Shown here: piece by piece, positions 9,461 through 19,074 of the stretch
How the letters are laid out: each line of letters opens with the position of its first letter
Position numbering within the stretch: position 1 is the stretch's first letter
NCBI RefSeq assembly: GCF_027922045.1
Contig: NZ_BSEX01000006.1
Span: 376,109-440,108, forward strand
Source: Microbacterium terregens
Lineage (GTDB): Bacteria > Pseudomonadota > Alphaproteobacteria > Sphingomonadales > Sphingomonadaceae
DNA: 64,000 nt
Reading direction: 5' to 3'
Program-made: the position numbers and the translations under genes
The notes under the pieces: model-generated
Database searches by the model: none
Seen by the model: the letters and a program-made list of their open reading frames with translations, nothing else
Told to the model about the DNA's origin: nothing

Positions 9461-10438
9461 GTGATGACCGATCCCGCCACGCCGCCCGCTGCCAAGCCCG
9501 TCCTCGAGCTGCTGATCGCGGCGCCCCGCGGTTTCTGCGCCGGCGTCGACCGCGCGATCCGCATCGTCGAGCTCGCGATCGAGAAGCACGGCGCGCCCGT
9601 CTACGTCCGGCACGAAATCGTCCACAACAAGTTCGTGGTCGACAGCCTGCGCGCCAAGGGCGCGGTATTCGTCGAGGAACTGGACGAGGTGCCTGCCGGC
9701 GTGCCGGTGGTGTTCTCCGCCCATGGCGTGCCCAAGTCGGTGCCGGCCGAGGCGGAAGATCGCGGCCTCGAATATCTCGACGCCACCTGCCCGCTGGTCT
9801 CGAAGGTACACCGCCAGGCCGAGCGGCTGGTGACCACCGGCCACCACATCCTGTTCGTGGGCCACGCCGGCCACCCGGAAGTGATCGGCACCTTCGGCCA
9901 GGTGCCGCAGGGCCAGATGACGCTGATCGAGACGGTGGCGGATGCCGAGGCGGTGATGCCGATCGACCCGAACAACCTCGCCTTCCTCACCCAGACCACG
10001 CTGTCGGTCGACGACACTGCCGACATCATGGCGACGCTGCAGCGCCGCTTCCCCGCGATCGTCGCGCCCAAGGCGGACGACATCTGCTACGCGACCTCCA
10101 ACCGCCAGGCCGCGGTGAAGGCGATCGCGTCGTCCGTCGACCTGGTGCTGGTGATCGGCGCCCCCAACTCCTCCAACTCGCTGCGGCTGGTCGAGGTCGC
10201 CGAGCGCGAGGGCACGCCCGCCCATCTGATCCAGCGCGGCAGCGAGATCGACTTCGCCTGGCTGGAGGGTGTCGGCTCGCTCGGCCTCACCGCCGGGGCG
10301 TCCGCCCCCGAAATGCTGGTGCGCGAAGTGGTCGATCGCCTTGCCGAGCGCTTCGAGATCCGCGAGCGCGAGGTCGAGATGACCCGCGAGACCCTCACCT
10401 TCAAGCTGCCCCGCGGCCTCGAAGCCGCCGCCGCCTGA
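9461..10438 (+). CDS. ispH: 4-hydroxy-3-methylbut-2-enyl diphosphate reductase
   Basis: Last enzyme of the MEP isoprenoid pathway; makes IPP and DMAPP using a [4Fe-4S] cluster. The three cluster cysteines are visible: in [12 protein letters not shown] (about residue 26), in [11 protein letters not shown] (about 110), and in [11 protein letters not shown] (about 209). Other motifs are [16 protein letters not shown] and [10 protein letters not shown]. Length 325 is normal. Translation can start at GTG 9461 or the next codon, ATG 9464; the AGGGG upstream sits close to both. Followed 3 bases later by thrB. Confidence 0.97.
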   Translation: MMTDPATPPAAKPVLELLIAAPRGFCAGVDRAIRIVELAIEKHGAPVYVRHEIVHNKFVVDSLRAKGAVFVEELDEVPAGVPVVFSAHGVPKSVPAEAEDRGLEYLDATCPLVSKVHRQAERLVTTGHHILFVGHAGHPEVIGTFGQVPQGQMTLIETVADAEAVMPIDPNNLAFLTQTTLSVDDTADIMATLQRRFPAIVAPKADDICYATSNRQAAVKAIASSVDLVLVIGAPNSSNSLRLVEVAEREGTPAHLIQRGSEIDFAWLEGVGSLGLTAGASAPEMLVREVVDRLAERFEIREREVEMTRETLTFKLPRGLEAAAA

Positions 10439-10441
10439 CCG

Positions 10442-11395
10442 GTGGCCGTCTATACGCAGGTTTCGGCGGAGGCGCTCGGCGCCTTCCTCGCCCGCTATGA
10501 CGTGGGCGCGCTGGTCTCGGCCAAGGGGATCGCCGAAGGGGTCGAGAACTCCAACTATCTGGTCGACACCACCCGCGGCCGCTTCATCCTGACGCTCTAT
10601 GAAAAGCGCGTGGATGCGGGCGACCTGCCCTTCTTCTTCGCGATGATCGATCGACTCGCCGACGCCGGCAATCCGGTGCCGCCCGCGCTGCCCGACCGCA
10701 CCGGCACGGTGATCCAGACGCTGGAGGGGCGCCCCGCCTGCCTGATCGAGTTCCTGTCCGGCGTATCGCTCAGCCAGCCGACGCCGGCGCAGGCCCGCGC
10801 CGGGGGCGCTGCGATGGCGCGCATGCATGCGGCGCTCACCGACTTTGCCCCGACCCGCCCCAACTCCATGGGGGTGGAGACCTGGCCGCAGCTGTTCGAG
10901 CAATGCGCGTCCGGGCTCGACAGCATCCAGCCGGGCCTGCGGGATCGGGTGGGAAGCGCGCTCGACAGGGTGCTCGCCGCCTGGCCGCACCAGCTGCCGG
11001 TCGGCGCCATCCACGCCGACCTGTTCCCCGACAATGTGCTGATGCTGGGCGACGAAGTCACCGGCCTCATCGACTTCTACTTCGCCTGCACCGACGTGCG
11101 CGCCTACGACCTCGCCGTGATGCACTCCGCGTGGAGCTTCGACGGCACCGGCACGCCGCTCGACCCCGCCGTTGGACGCGCTTTGCTGGCGGGGTATGAA
11201 GCCGGCTTCGGCCTCTCGCCCGACGAACGTGCGGCGCTGCCCGTGCTGGCGGAGGGGGCGTGCATTCGCTTCCTGCTGACGCGCGCTTGGGATTGGATCA
11301 ACACCCCCGCCGATGCGCTGGTGACGCGCAAGGACCCGCTCGCCTATCTGCGGCGGCTCGATTGGTACGAGAACAACAGGAACGCGTTTGCATGA
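10442..11395 (+). CDS. thrB: Homoserine kinase (aminoglycoside-phosphotransferase-fold type)
   Basis: Phosphorylates homoserine in threonine synthesis. This is the ThrB variant found in alphaproteobacteria and pseudomonads, belonging to the APH/choline kinase fold and not the GHMP kinases. The N-terminal lobe carries [20 protein letters not shown]. The catalytic loop is [14 protein letters not shown], and the metal-binding motif is [18 protein letters not shown]. Length 317 is typical. GTG start at 10442. The stop overlaps the rnhA start by 4 bases, and the ispH-thrB-rnhA order points to one transcript. Confidence 0.95.
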   Translation: MAVYTQVSAEALGAFLARYDVGALVSAKGIAEGVENSNYLVDTTRGRFILTLYEKRVDAGDLPFFFAMIDRLADAGNPVPPALPDRTGTVIQTLEGRPACLIEFLSGVSLSQPTPAQARAGGAAMARMHAALTDFAPTRPNSMGVETWPQLFEQCASGLDSIQPGLRDRVGSALDRVLAAWPHQLPVGAIHADLFPDNVLMLGDEVTGLIDFYFACTDVRAYDLAVMHSAWSFDGTGTPLDPAVGRALLAGYEAGFGLSPDERAALPVLAEGACIRFLLTRAWDWINTPADALVTRKDPLAYLRRLDWYENNRNAFA

Positions 11396-11853
11396 CCGAA
11401 CTGACCCCCGTCGAAATCTTCACCGACGGCGCGTGCAAGGGCAATCCCGGCCGCGGCGGCTGGGGCGTGGTGATCCGCTCTGGCGAGCACGAGCGCGAGA
11501 TGTCGGGCGGCGAAGCGCATACCACCAACAACCGCATGGAACTGATGGCCGCGATCGAGGGGCTGAACGCCCTCAAGCGGCCGTGCCAGGTGACGCTGTC
11601 GACCGACAGCCGCTACGTCATGGACGGGCTCACCAAGTGGATCAAAGGCTGGCAGAAAAACGGCTGGAAGACCGCCGATCGCAAGCCGGTGAAGAACGCC
11701 GAGCTCTGGCAGGCGCTGCTCGCCGCCGCCAAGCCGCACCAGATCAAGTGGGTCTGGGTGAAGGGCCACGCCGGCCATCCGGAGAACGAGCGCGCCGACA
11801 AGCTCGCGAGCGACGCCGCGATGGCGGTGGGCAGCCGGAGCGCCGCCGCCTGA
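11392..11853 (+). CDS. rnhA: Ribonuclease HI
   Basis: Degrades the RNA strand of RNA-DNA hybrids. The catalytic acidic residues are all visible: Asp in [12 protein letters not shown], Glu in [11 protein letters not shown], Asp in [10 protein letters not shown], and Asp in ENERADKLA. The basic handle region ([14 protein letters not shown]) is present, and the length of 153 matches E. coli RNase HI (155). ATG at 11392 gives a 4-base overlap with the thrB stop. Confidence 0.98.
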   Translation: MTELTPVEIFTDGACKGNPGRGGWGVVIRSGEHEREMSGGEAHTTNNRMELMAAIEGLNALKRPCQVTLSTDSRYVMDGLTKWIKGWQKNGWKTADRKPVKNAELWQALLAAAKPHQIKWVWVKGHAGHPENERADKLASDAAMAVGSRSAAA

Positions 11854-11857
11854 GGCG

Positions 11858-12952
11858 TCAGCCGAACCGTTCCGGACGGTAGAGAGCGGCGTCCACGCCC
11901 GCCGGCACGGTCCCCCGCCCCATCAGCGCCGCGCACAGGGCCGCGCCCGCGGGCGCGGTCTGGATGCCGAAGCCCCCCTGCCCGGCGCACCAGAACAGCC
12001 CCTCGACCCGCGGGTCCCAGCCATAGACCGGCAGTCGGTCCGGCGCGAAGCTGCGCAAGCCCGCCCAGCGCCGCTCGACCGCCTCGACCCGCCAGTCGAC
12101 CACGCGCTGCATGCGATCGATCGCGAGCGCCACGTCGATCTCCTCCGCCGCGACGTCCCCGGGCTCGGCCGGCGTCTCGTCATGCGGCGTCAGCCACACC
12201 CGCCCCCCGGGCTCGGGCTTGAAGTAGAAACCACCCGCCGCGTCCATCACCACCGGCAGGGACGGCGGTGCGGGCGGATCGACGCGCAGCTGCACCATGG
12301 TGCGGCGATAGGGCTGGATGCCAACCGGCCGCGCACCCGTGAGCGCCGCCACCCGGTCCGCCCAGGCGCCGGCCGCATTGACGAGCACGTCGGCCTCCAC
12401 CACCCCGCCATCGCCCAGCCGAAGCCGCCAGCTTCCCGCCTCGCGCCGCGCCTCCACCAGCATCGCGTCGCAGCGCAGGGTGGCGCCCAGCCGGCGCGCG
12501 CGGGCGAGGAAGGCCCCGTGCAATCGCGCTACGTCGATGTCCGCGCAGCTCGGCATCCACAGGCCCTGCCATCCGCCTCTCAGGCCCGGCACGCGCCCCG
12601 CCGCATCCTCGCGCATCATCGCGATCCCCGACCCGGCAAACCGCGCCTCGAACGCGTCCAGTGCCGCCGGATCCGCTGCCGGCGCGATCATCAATTCGCC
12701 CCGCTCGGCCAGGAACGGTTCGCCACCGAACTCCGGCGGGGGCCGGTGGAGGAACGGCCCCGACGCGCTGGTGAGCGGCTGCACCCCCGGCCCGCCATAG
12801 GTCTCCGACCAGAAGGCGGCCGAGCGGCCCGTGGCGTGGAAGCCCGGATGCCCCTCCGCCTCCAGCAGCACAACCGAGTCGCTACCGGCGATGCTCGCGG
12901 CAAGGCTGGCGCCGGCCATGCCTGCGCCGACGATGGCGACCCGGCGGGTCAC
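11858..12952 (-). CDS. FAD-dependent oxidoreductase (DAO/glycine oxidase family)
   Basis: A 364-residue D-amino acid oxidase-type flavoprotein. The dinucleotide-binding fold opens the protein (VTRRVAIVGAGMAGASLA). It has HATGRSAAFWSE near the flavin and DVLVNAAGAWADRVA in the middle. The C-terminal FAD contact is LFWCAGQGGFGIQTAP. The start is GTG 12952, which overlaps the upstream hydrolase stop by 4 bases; the longer open frame beyond it is an antisense shadow of the hydrolase. Members oxidise amines such as glycine, sarcosine or D-amino acids; the substrate here is unknown. Confidence 0.88.
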   Translation of the reverse strand: MTRRVAIVGAGMAGASLAASIAGSDSVVLLEAEGHPGFHATGRSAAFWSETYGGPGVQPLTSASGPFLHRPPPEFGGEPFLAERGELMIAPAADPAALDAFEARFAGSGIAMMREDAAGRVPGLRGGWQGLWMPSCADIDVARLHGAFLARARRLGATLRCDAMLVEARREAGSWRLRLGDGGVVEADVLVNAAGAWADRVAALTGARPVGIQPYRRTMVQLRVDPPAPPSLPVVMDAAGGFYFKPEPGGRVWLTPHDETPAEPGDVAAEEIDVALAIDRMQRVVDWRVEAVERRWAGLRSFAPDRLPVYGWDPRVEGLFWCAGQGGFGIQTAPAGAALCAALMGRGTVPAGVDAALYRPERFG

Positions 12953-13899
12953 GCCGGTACCAGCACTTCGGCCAGGAAGCGGTCGATCTCGCCGATCGCG
13001 CGATCGCGGATCGCATCGCTTTCGCGCAGCAGTTCGTGGCGCGCCTCCGGTCCGAACCGGACCAGGGTTCCCCGCTTGAGCCGCGCCGCCACCGCCAGCG
13101 CCGCCTTGGGATCGACCAGCGCATCCCCCTCCGCCACCAGCAGCTGGACCGGTACGTCCAGCGTGGCGAGCGCAGGGCTCGCGTTCAACGTGCGGGTCGA
13201 CCGGAACGCCTCCAGCACCCACGCCCAGCTCGGCGGGCCCGTGCGATGGGCCGGGTTCGCCTCCATCCACCAGAGCTCGTCCTCATAGCGCGCCCGGTCG
13301 GAGGTGAGCAGCGTCTGGCGCGCGGCGCGGGTGAAGGGTCGCTCGTTAGCGCGCCACGCCCGGCGGCTGCTGCGGCCGAGTCCGGCCAGCAGCCGCGCCG
13401 CACCCTCGCCGAAACGCGGGCCCACCGGCGACTTCAGCCCCAGCATCGGCGCGACCAGCACTGCGGCATCCGCCGTCACCCGGCCCTCTGCCAGGGCGCG
13501 CAGCACCAGGTGCCCGCCCATCGAATGGCCGACCATCACGTGCGGCCCCGCCCGCTCCTCCCGCCAGGCGGCGGCAAAGGCCGCGAGGTCGTCGACATAG
13601 GTGTCGAACGAATCGATGTGGCCGCAATGGGGATCGTCGGTCAGCCGGCCCGACCCCGCCTGCCCGCGCCAGTCGAAGCTCGTCATCGACCAGCCGCACG
13701 CACGCCAGTGGGCGAAGCTCTCCAGATATTTCTCGAATATGTCGCCGCGCCCGACCTGAAACAGCATGGCGCCGCGCTGGCGGGCACCCTCTGCCGCTGG
13801 CCAGTCGAACCGGCGATGCACCCACCCGTCGGGTGCATGCCATCGGGTAATCCGCGCCGCGGCGGGAATCGCGCGGCGATACAGGGCGTGGGCAGCCAT
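12949..13899 (-). CDS. Alpha/beta hydrolase, lysophospholipase (PldB/monoacylglycerol lipase) family
   Basis: A 316-residue hydrolase of the serine aminopeptidase S33 / Hydrolase_4 family. The nucleophile elbow is VMVGHSMGGHLVLRAL, and the oxyanion region is AMLFQVGRGDIFEKYLES. The SFDWRGQAGSGR motif is typical of PldB-like lysophospholipases. The acid Asp is in LLVAEGDALVDPKAA, and the His is in PEARHELLRESDAIRD. No signal peptide is seen. It shares a 4-base overlap with the FAD oxidoreductase downstream and is divergent from cpaA. Confidence 0.9.
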   Translation of the reverse strand: MAAHALYRRAIPAAARITRWHAPDGWVHRRFDWPAAEGARQRGAMLFQVGRGDIFEKYLESFAHWRACGWSMTSFDWRGQAGSGRLTDDPHCGHIDSFDTYVDDLAAFAAAWREERAGPHVMVGHSMGGHLVLRALAEGRVTADAAVLVAPMLGLKSPVGPRFGEGAARLLAGLGRSSRRAWRANERPFTRAARQTLLTSDRARYEDELWWMEANPAHRTGPPSWAWVLEAFRSTRTLNASPALATLDVPVQLLVAEGDALVDPKAALAVAARLKRGTLVRFGPEARHELLRESDAIRDRAIGEIDRFLAEVLVPA

Positions 13900-13946
13900 G
13901 CCCCCGGTTACGGTTTCGTAAGCGGCTGCGTCTAGGCCCTTGGACG

Positions 13947-14417
13947 ATGCCGCTGTCCCTTGCCTCGTTTCTGCTGCTCGCGCTGGTGGTCCTTCTGCTG
14001 TCCGCAGGCATCGAGGACGTCCGCACGCGGGAGATCGCGAACTGGAAGAACGCGCTGATCGCGCTGCTCGCCCCCGGCTGGTGGATGGCGAGCGGGCTCA
14101 GCCTGTGGCCGGGCGTCGCGATCCAGCTGGCGGTGGCGGTGGCGGTCTTCGGCCTGTTCGTCGGGGCTTTCTGGCTCGGGCAGATGGGGGGCGGCGACGT
14201 GAAGCTGATCGGCGCGCTGGCGCTGTGGCTGCCGCCGCAGCCGCTGCTGTGGATGCTGGTGCTGATGTCGCTGCTGGGCGGCGCCCTTACTCTGCTGATG
14301 GTCGCCGACAAGCTGTTGAGAAAAAAGAAACAACTTCCTGAGATACCCTATGGGGTTGCGATCGCGCTGGCGGCGCTCCTCGTGATCCGCGAACCCATTC
14401 TTAACCAGTTCCGGTGA
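13947..14417 (+). CDS. cpaA: Prepilin peptidase CpaA/TadV (A24 family)
   Basis: Membrane aspartyl protease that cleaves Flp-type prepilins. 156 residues with about six hydrophobic segments. The two catalytic aspartates are Asp24 in GIEDVRTREI and Asp83 in the GxGD-type motif MGGGDVKLIGAL. The short form without the N-methyltransferase domain is the Tad type. First gene of the pilus cluster; it starts 47 bases from the divergent hydrolase, so the promoter lies in that gap. Confidence 0.94.
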   Translation: MPLSLASFLLLALVVLLLSAGIEDVRTREIANWKNALIALLAPGWWMASGLSLWPGVAIQLAVAVAVFGLFVGAFWLGQMGGGDVKLIGALALWLPPQPLLWMLVLMSLLGGALTLLMVADKLLRKKKQLPEIPYGVAIALAALLVIREPILNQFR

Positions 14418-14467
14418 CTGCCTAATGCCGCAACATCGCTGCCTAGGGACGGAAAGGTCTCGACGTC

Positions 14468-15502
14468 ATGGATTCTCGTAAAGTCCTGCTGCTGGTGGGC
14501 GCGCTCTTCGTGGCGGCCATTACGGCTTTCATGGCGCGCAGCCTGATGCAGGGCGCATCGACCCCTACCGCCACCGCAGCCGGCGAACCGACGGTGGTCG
14601 CAGGCCCCAAGGTGCTGGTCGCCAAGCGCGCGCTCCCGGTGGGCACAATCATCGATGCCGGCGCGCTCGCCTTTCAGCCGTGGCCGCAGGACCTCGTCAC
14701 CGATGCCTATTACACCGAAGGGTCGCCGGACGCGACGAAGCTGGTCGGAACGGTGGTCCGCTATCCGATTCCCGCCGGCCAGCCGATCACGCAGGGCGCG
14801 CTGGTGAAGCCGGGCGACCGCGGCTTCCTGGCGGCGGCGCTTGGCCCGGGCATGCGGGCGGTGACGGTGCCGGTTTCCGCGCAGGGAGCGGTCGGAGGCT
14901 TCGTCTTCCCGGGCGACCGCGTCGACCTGATCCTGACCCAGAACATCGAGGGTGGCGGCGACGGCCCGCCGCTGAAGGCTTCGGAGACGATGCTGCGCAA
15001 CCTGCGCGTGCTCGCCACCGACCAGCGGACCGACAAGCAGGTCGATGAAAAGGGGAACACGGTCGTCAACACCTTCTCGACCGTGACGCTTGAGGCGACC
15101 CCGCGCATCGCTGAAAAGATCTCCGTGGCTCAGGCCGTGGGCCAGATCTCCCTTTCGCTCCGCTCGCTGGCTGACAGCGGCACCGAACTCGAGGAAGCGA
15201 TCGCAAGCGGCGAAGACGCCGGTCTTCCCGACAGCGACGATCCCAACGCGGAACGGGCCGCCCTCGCGCGCCTCGCCGCGCGTCCGGTCGAGGGTGGCAG
15301 CACCGTGTCGACCGGCGCGGACGTCTCGCGCTTCCAGCGCAGCTCGGTGCCGGGCAAGCCCCAGAACACGGACCGGGCGCCACCGGCGGTCTTCCCGACC
15401 ATGCCGGGTGCCGCCGGCAGCGCCATGGCCGTCACCGGGCCGAGCGTCCGCATCGCGCGTGGCAGCGCGGTTTCCGTTGTCCCGGTCGGGGGGAGGAACT
15501 GA
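14468..15502 (+). CDS. cpaB: Flp pilus assembly protein CpaB/RcpC
   Basis: Periplasmic component of the Tad pilus channel. The 344-residue protein has an N-terminal membrane anchor (VLLLVGALFVAAITAFMARS). An SAF-like domain follows (KVLVAKRALPVGTIIDAGAL), then the RcpC domain with RAVTVPVSAQGAVGGFVFPG and DRVDLILTQ, and a long disordered Ala/Gly/Ser tail. It lies between cpaA and cpaC as in Caulobacter. Confidence 0.94.
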   Translation: MDSRKVLLLVGALFVAAITAFMARSLMQGASTPTATAAGEPTVVAGPKVLVAKRALPVGTIIDAGALAFQPWPQDLVTDAYYTEGSPDATKLVGTVVRYPIPAGQPITQGALVKPGDRGFLAAALGPGMRAVTVPVSAQGAVGGFVFPGDRVDLILTQNIEGGGDGPPLKASETMLRNLRVLATDQRTDKQVDEKGNTVVNTFSTVTLEATPRIAEKISVAQAVGQISLSLRSLADSGTELEEAIASGEDAGLPDSDDPNAERAALARLAARPVEGGSTVSTGADVSRFQRSSVPGKPQNTDRAPPAVFPTMPGAAGSAMAVTGPSVRIARGSAVSVVPVGGRN

Positions 15503-15503
15503 C

Positions 15504-17021
15504 ATGCGTATCCAGGCAAGGCTGCTGGGCACGCCGCTCGCACTGATCGCCGCCCTGGCGACCGGAATGGCCGCGCCCGCCCCGCTCAACGCACAGACGG
15601 CCGCACCCTCGCCGCCGGTGGTTCAGATGAACTCCGGCCGGGGCCAGCTGATCAACCTGCCTGCGGGCATGACGGACGTGTTCGTCGCCGACGATCGCAT
15701 CGCCGACGTGCAGGTCCGCTCGGCCCGGCAGCTCTATGTGTTCGGCAAGTCCCCGGGCGAGACTACCGTCCACGCCGTCTCCCGCAGCGGCGCGACCGTC
15801 TATGCGGCGACCGTCCGCGTGGGGAACAACATCACGACGCTTGGTGAGATGCTCGCGCTCGCCATGCCCGAGGCGCAGATCGTCGCCACGCCCATGAACA
15901 ACATGGTGCTGCTGACCGGCACCGTCCGCTCTCCCGAGGACGTGGCAGAGGCGCAGTCCCTGGCGCAGGCATTCGTGGGCGAGAACACGCGCGTGCTCAG
16001 CCGGTTGAAGACGGCCACGCCGTTGCAGGTGAACTTGCAGGTCCGCATCGCCGAGGTCAGCCGCAGCTACGTCAAGAACATCGGCGTCAACCTGACCTCG
16101 CGCGACAGCACGGGCGGGTTCCTGTTCAACATCGGCCAGGGTCGCCAGGGCACCATCGAGACCCTGCCCTCCGGAGGGACCGGCTTCACCGCTCCCGGCG
16201 TTCCCGAGATCGGGACCACGATCGGCGCTGCCGGTCGGCTGCTGGGGCTCGATCTGCTCGCCTCGCTCGACCTGGGGGAACGCAACGGCCAGGTGACGAC
16301 GCTCGCCAACCCGAACCTGACCGCGGTCTCGGGCGAGACGGGCACGTTCCTGGCAGGCGGCGAGATCCCCATCCCGATCAGCCAGGGCGGGCTCGGGAGC
16401 ATCTCGGTCGAATACAAGCAATATGGCGTCAGCCTCGCCTATACGCCGACGGTCCTCACGGATGGCCGCATCTCCCTGCGCGTCCGACCGGAGGTATCGC
16501 AGATCACCAGCACCGGTTCGGTGGAGCTCAACGACATCACGATCCCCGCGCTCACCACGCGCCGTGCGGAGACGACGGTGGAACTCGGCTCCGGCCAGAG
16601 CTTCATGATCGCCGGGCTGCTGTCGAACACGCACGACAATTCGGTGAACCAAGCGCCGTTCCTCGCCAACCTGCCGATCATCGGCTCGCTGTTCCGGTCC
16701 AACGCGTTCCAGCGCAACGAGACGGAGCTGGTGATCGTCATCACGCCGTATCTGGTGAAGCCGGTCGACGCGAACCGCATCGTGCTGCCCACCGATGCCT
16801 ATCGCGCGCCCGACGACGCGGATCGCGTGCTGCTCGGCAACGCCACCAGCCCCACCTTTGGCGGGCCGCGGCCGGTGCCCACCATGGCGCCTCCGCCCGT
16901 GGTCGGCGCGCCCGTAGTCGGCGCCCCGTTGCCGGCCGGCCCCGGCCTTCCGGTGCTCGCCGAAGAGCGATCGGGCAAGCGCAAGAAGCGGTCCGCCACC
17001 CCGGGCTTCAGCAATCAATGA
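15504..17021 (+). CDS. cpaC: Tad pilus outer-membrane secretin CpaC/RcpA
   Basis: Forms the outer-membrane channel for the pilus. 505 residues with a Sec signal (ALIAALATGMAAPAPLNAQ). An N-terminal pilus-assembly domain follows (SGRGQLINLPAGMTDVFVAD), then a BON-like domain (LLTGTVRSPEDVAEAQSLAQ). The C-terminal secretin domain contains TVLTDGRISLRVRPEVSQI and SFMIAGLLSNTHDN, and ends in ETELVIVITPYLVKPV before a Pro/Gly/Val-rich tail. The ATG at 15504 comes 1 base after the cpaB stop with GGGGAGG upstream. Overlaps cpaD by 4 bases. Confidence 0.95.
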   Translation: MRIQARLLGTPLALIAALATGMAAPAPLNAQTAAPSPPVVQMNSGRGQLINLPAGMTDVFVADDRIADVQVRSARQLYVFGKSPGETTVHAVSRSGATVYAATVRVGNNITTLGEMLALAMPEAQIVATPMNNMVLLTGTVRSPEDVAEAQSLAQAFVGENTRVLSRLKTATPLQVNLQVRIAEVSRSYVKNIGVNLTSRDSTGGFLFNIGQGRQGTIETLPSGGTGFTAPGVPEIGTTIGAAGRLLGLDLLASLDLGERNGQVTTLANPNLTAVSGETGTFLAGGEIPIPISQGGLGSISVEYKQYGVSLAYTPTVLTDGRISLRVRPEVSQITSTGSVELNDITIPALTTRRAETTVELGSGQSFMIAGLLSNTHDNSVNQAPFLANLPIIGSLFRSNAFQRNETELVIVITPYLVKPVDANRIVLPTDAYRAPDDADRVLLGNATSPTFGGPRPVPTMAPPPVVGAPVVGAPLPAGPGLPVLAEERSGKRKKRSATPGFSNQ

Positions 17022-17743
17022 CGCCGCCGATGGAGAAGAACATGTACTCGCGTCTTGCGGCCCTGGCGCTCTGCGCCCCCGCCCTCCTCCTCGCCGCCTG
17101 CGATCCCAACGCCCACCGCGGCCTGGAATCCGTCAACCAGCCGGTCGTCACGCGCAGCGACTATGCGGTCGAATTGGCGACCACTCCTTATGGCTTGAGC
17201 GAGGGAGAGGCTGGGCGGCTGGCCGGCTGGATGGCCGCGCTGAAGCCCGGATATGGCGATCGGATCGCCGTCGAGGATCCCGCCGGCGCCACCGGTGCCC
17301 GCGCGCAGGTGGCGGCCGAGGCCGCACGCTACGGCCTGCTGCTTGCCGACACCGCCTCGCCGGCGCCGGGTGGCGTGGCGGCGGGCACGGTGCGCGTCGT
17401 CCTGACCCGCGCGTCCGCCAGCGTGCCGACCTGCCCGCGGGCCGATCCCGCAAACGGCTTCACCCTCGATTCGCACACCAGTCCCAATCACGGGTGCGCC
17501 GTGAACTCCAATCTCGCTGCCATGGTCGCGCAACCCGAGGACCTGATCCACGGCCAGTCGGGCACCGGCATCACGGATCCGGTCAACGCCACGCGTGCAA
17601 TCCAGGCCTATCGCGGTGCCGCACCCAGCGGCGCAGGCGGCTCGAGCAACCAGGGCACCGGCGGCGGCAACACGACCGGCGGCGCCGGCGGAGGCCTTGG
17701 CGGCAGCATTGGCGCCGGCACCACCGGATCGGCGGGCAACTGA
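17018..17743 (+). CDS. cpaD: Tad pilus assembly lipoprotein CpaD
   Basis: CpaD-family outer-membrane lipoprotein that supports the secretin. The lipobox LLLAAC is about 28 residues from the ATGA-overlapping start at 17018; internal ATGs at 17030 and 17042 are alternative starts. The family-typical C-terminal core is visible: CPRADPANG, then SHTSPNHGCAVNSNLAAMVA and an EDLIHGQSGTGITDP block. An unusual tail of about 40 residues made almost only of Gly, Ser, Thr and Ala closes the protein. Confidence 0.92.
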   Translation: MTPPMEKNMYSRLAALALCAPALLLAACDPNAHRGLESVNQPVVTRSDYAVELATTPYGLSEGEAGRLAGWMAALKPGYGDRIAVEDPAGATGARAQVAAEAARYGLLLADTASPAPGGVAAGTVRVVLTRASASVPTCPRADPANGFTLDSHTSPNHGCAVNSNLAAMVAQPEDLIHGQSGTGITDPVNATRAIQAYRGAAPSGAGGSSNQGTGGGNTTGGAGGGLGGSIGAGTTGSAGN

Positions 17744-19029
17744 TGGCCAGCCGTCCCGCCAATCGCGATCCCTTCGCCGGCTTCGTCACCGACGAAGCCT
17801 CTGCCGACACGCTGCGCCCGATCGTCCACGCCTTCGGCTGGTCCGCCGACAGGGTGCAGCGCGGCAACCTGCGCAGTGCCGTGCAGGCGCTCTCCGTCGC
17901 CTCCAGCCCGACCGTGCTGTTCGTCGACCTTTCGGAATCCAGCGATCCGATCAACGACATCAACGCGCTGGCGGAGGTGTGCGAGCCGGGTACGGCGGTG
18001 ATCGCGACCGGCCAGGTCAACGACGTCCGGCTCTACCGCGACCTGATCGCCAGCGGCATCCAGGATTATCTGTTGAAGCCGCTCAACCCGGACGCGGTGC
18101 GCGACGCCTTTACCCAGGCGCAGGCGACGCTCGCCGCCCCCAAGGCGAGCGAGGCGGCCGCAGCGGCGGTGCAGCGACCGCATTGTGCCGTCGCGGTGAT
18201 CGGCACGCGCGGCGGGGCGGGCGCCTCGACGATCGCGACCTCGATCGCCTGGCTGGTGAGCGAGCGCGCCGGGCGCAGCACCGCCCTCCTCGACCTCGAC
18301 GTGCACTTCGGCACCGATGCGCTCGCGCTCGATCTGGAGCCCGGGCGCGGCCTTACCGACGCGATCGACAATCCCAGTCGCATCGACGGGCTGTTCATCG
18401 AGCGCGCGATGGTGCGCGCCTCGGACCGGCTGGCCGTCCTCTCTGCCGAAGCGCCGATCAGCAGCCCCGTGCTGACCGACGGCAGCGTCTTCCGCCGCCT
18501 GCGTGAGGAGATGCGCAGCGCCTATGAATGCACGGTGGTCGATCTGCCGCGCTCGATCCTGGTCAACCATCCGCAACTGGCGCAGGAGATGCCGGTGGTC
18601 GTGGTGGTGACCGAATATACGCTCGCCGCCGCGCGCGACGCGATCCGCATCCTCTCCTGGCTCAAGAGCAACGCGCCGGAGGCAACGGTCTTCGTGGTCG
18701 CGAACCGGGTGCACCCAGCGCAGCAGCTGGAGATCAGCCGCAAGGACTTCGAGAATTCGATCGAGCGGCCGGTCGACTATCAGCTGCCGTTCGACCAGAA
18801 GCTTGCGGCCCAGGCCGCGAAGCTCGGCAAGCCGATGGCAGACGTGGGCAAGGGGTCCAAGACGATCGCGCCGCTGGTCGACCTGGCAGCGCAGGTCGTG
18901 GCGGTCGCGGACGCACTCGGCGAGGGCGGCGCGGGTCGCCCGGCCGCACCGGGCGCGGGGGCACCGTCGCTGCTCGGCCGCCTGGGGCAGTTCCGTTCAC
19001 GCTTCGCTGCAAAGCCGGCGAAGCGATAG
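17743..19029 (+). CDS. cpaE: Tad pilus localisation ATPase CpaE/TadZ
   Basis: MinD/ParA-like protein that places the pilus machine. A receiver-like N-terminal domain (TVLFVDLSESSDPINDINAL ... IQDYLLKPLNPD) precedes the ATPase domain. Its P-loop is the deviant TRGGAGAST, where the usual lysine after the glycines is alanine, as in many TadZ proteins. Further motifs are TALLDLDVHFGTDALAL and CTVVDLPRS. 428 residues. ATG 17743 overlaps the cpaD stop by one base. The next gene on the strand is tadB, not the expected cpaF. Confidence 0.93.
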   Translation: MASRPANRDPFAGFVTDEASADTLRPIVHAFGWSADRVQRGNLRSAVQALSVASSPTVLFVDLSESSDPINDINALAEVCEPGTAVIATGQVNDVRLYRDLIASGIQDYLLKPLNPDAVRDAFTQAQATLAAPKASEAAAAAVQRPHCAVAVIGTRGGAGASTIATSIAWLVSERAGRSTALLDLDVHFGTDALALDLEPGRGLTDAIDNPSRIDGLFIERAMVRASDRLAVLSAEAPISSPVLTDGSVFRRLREEMRSAYECTVVDLPRSILVNHPQLAQEMPVVVVVTEYTLAAARDAIRILSWLKSNAPEATVFVVANRVHPAQQLEISRKDFENSIERPVDYQLPFDQKLAAQAAKLGKPMADVGKGSKTIAPLVDLAAQVVAVADALGEGGAGRPAAPGAGAPSLLGRLGQFRSRFAAKPAKR

Positions 19030-19074
19030 GCGCGGCCGGATGCGGGGCACGAGGCAGATCAGGGGACGGCGGGC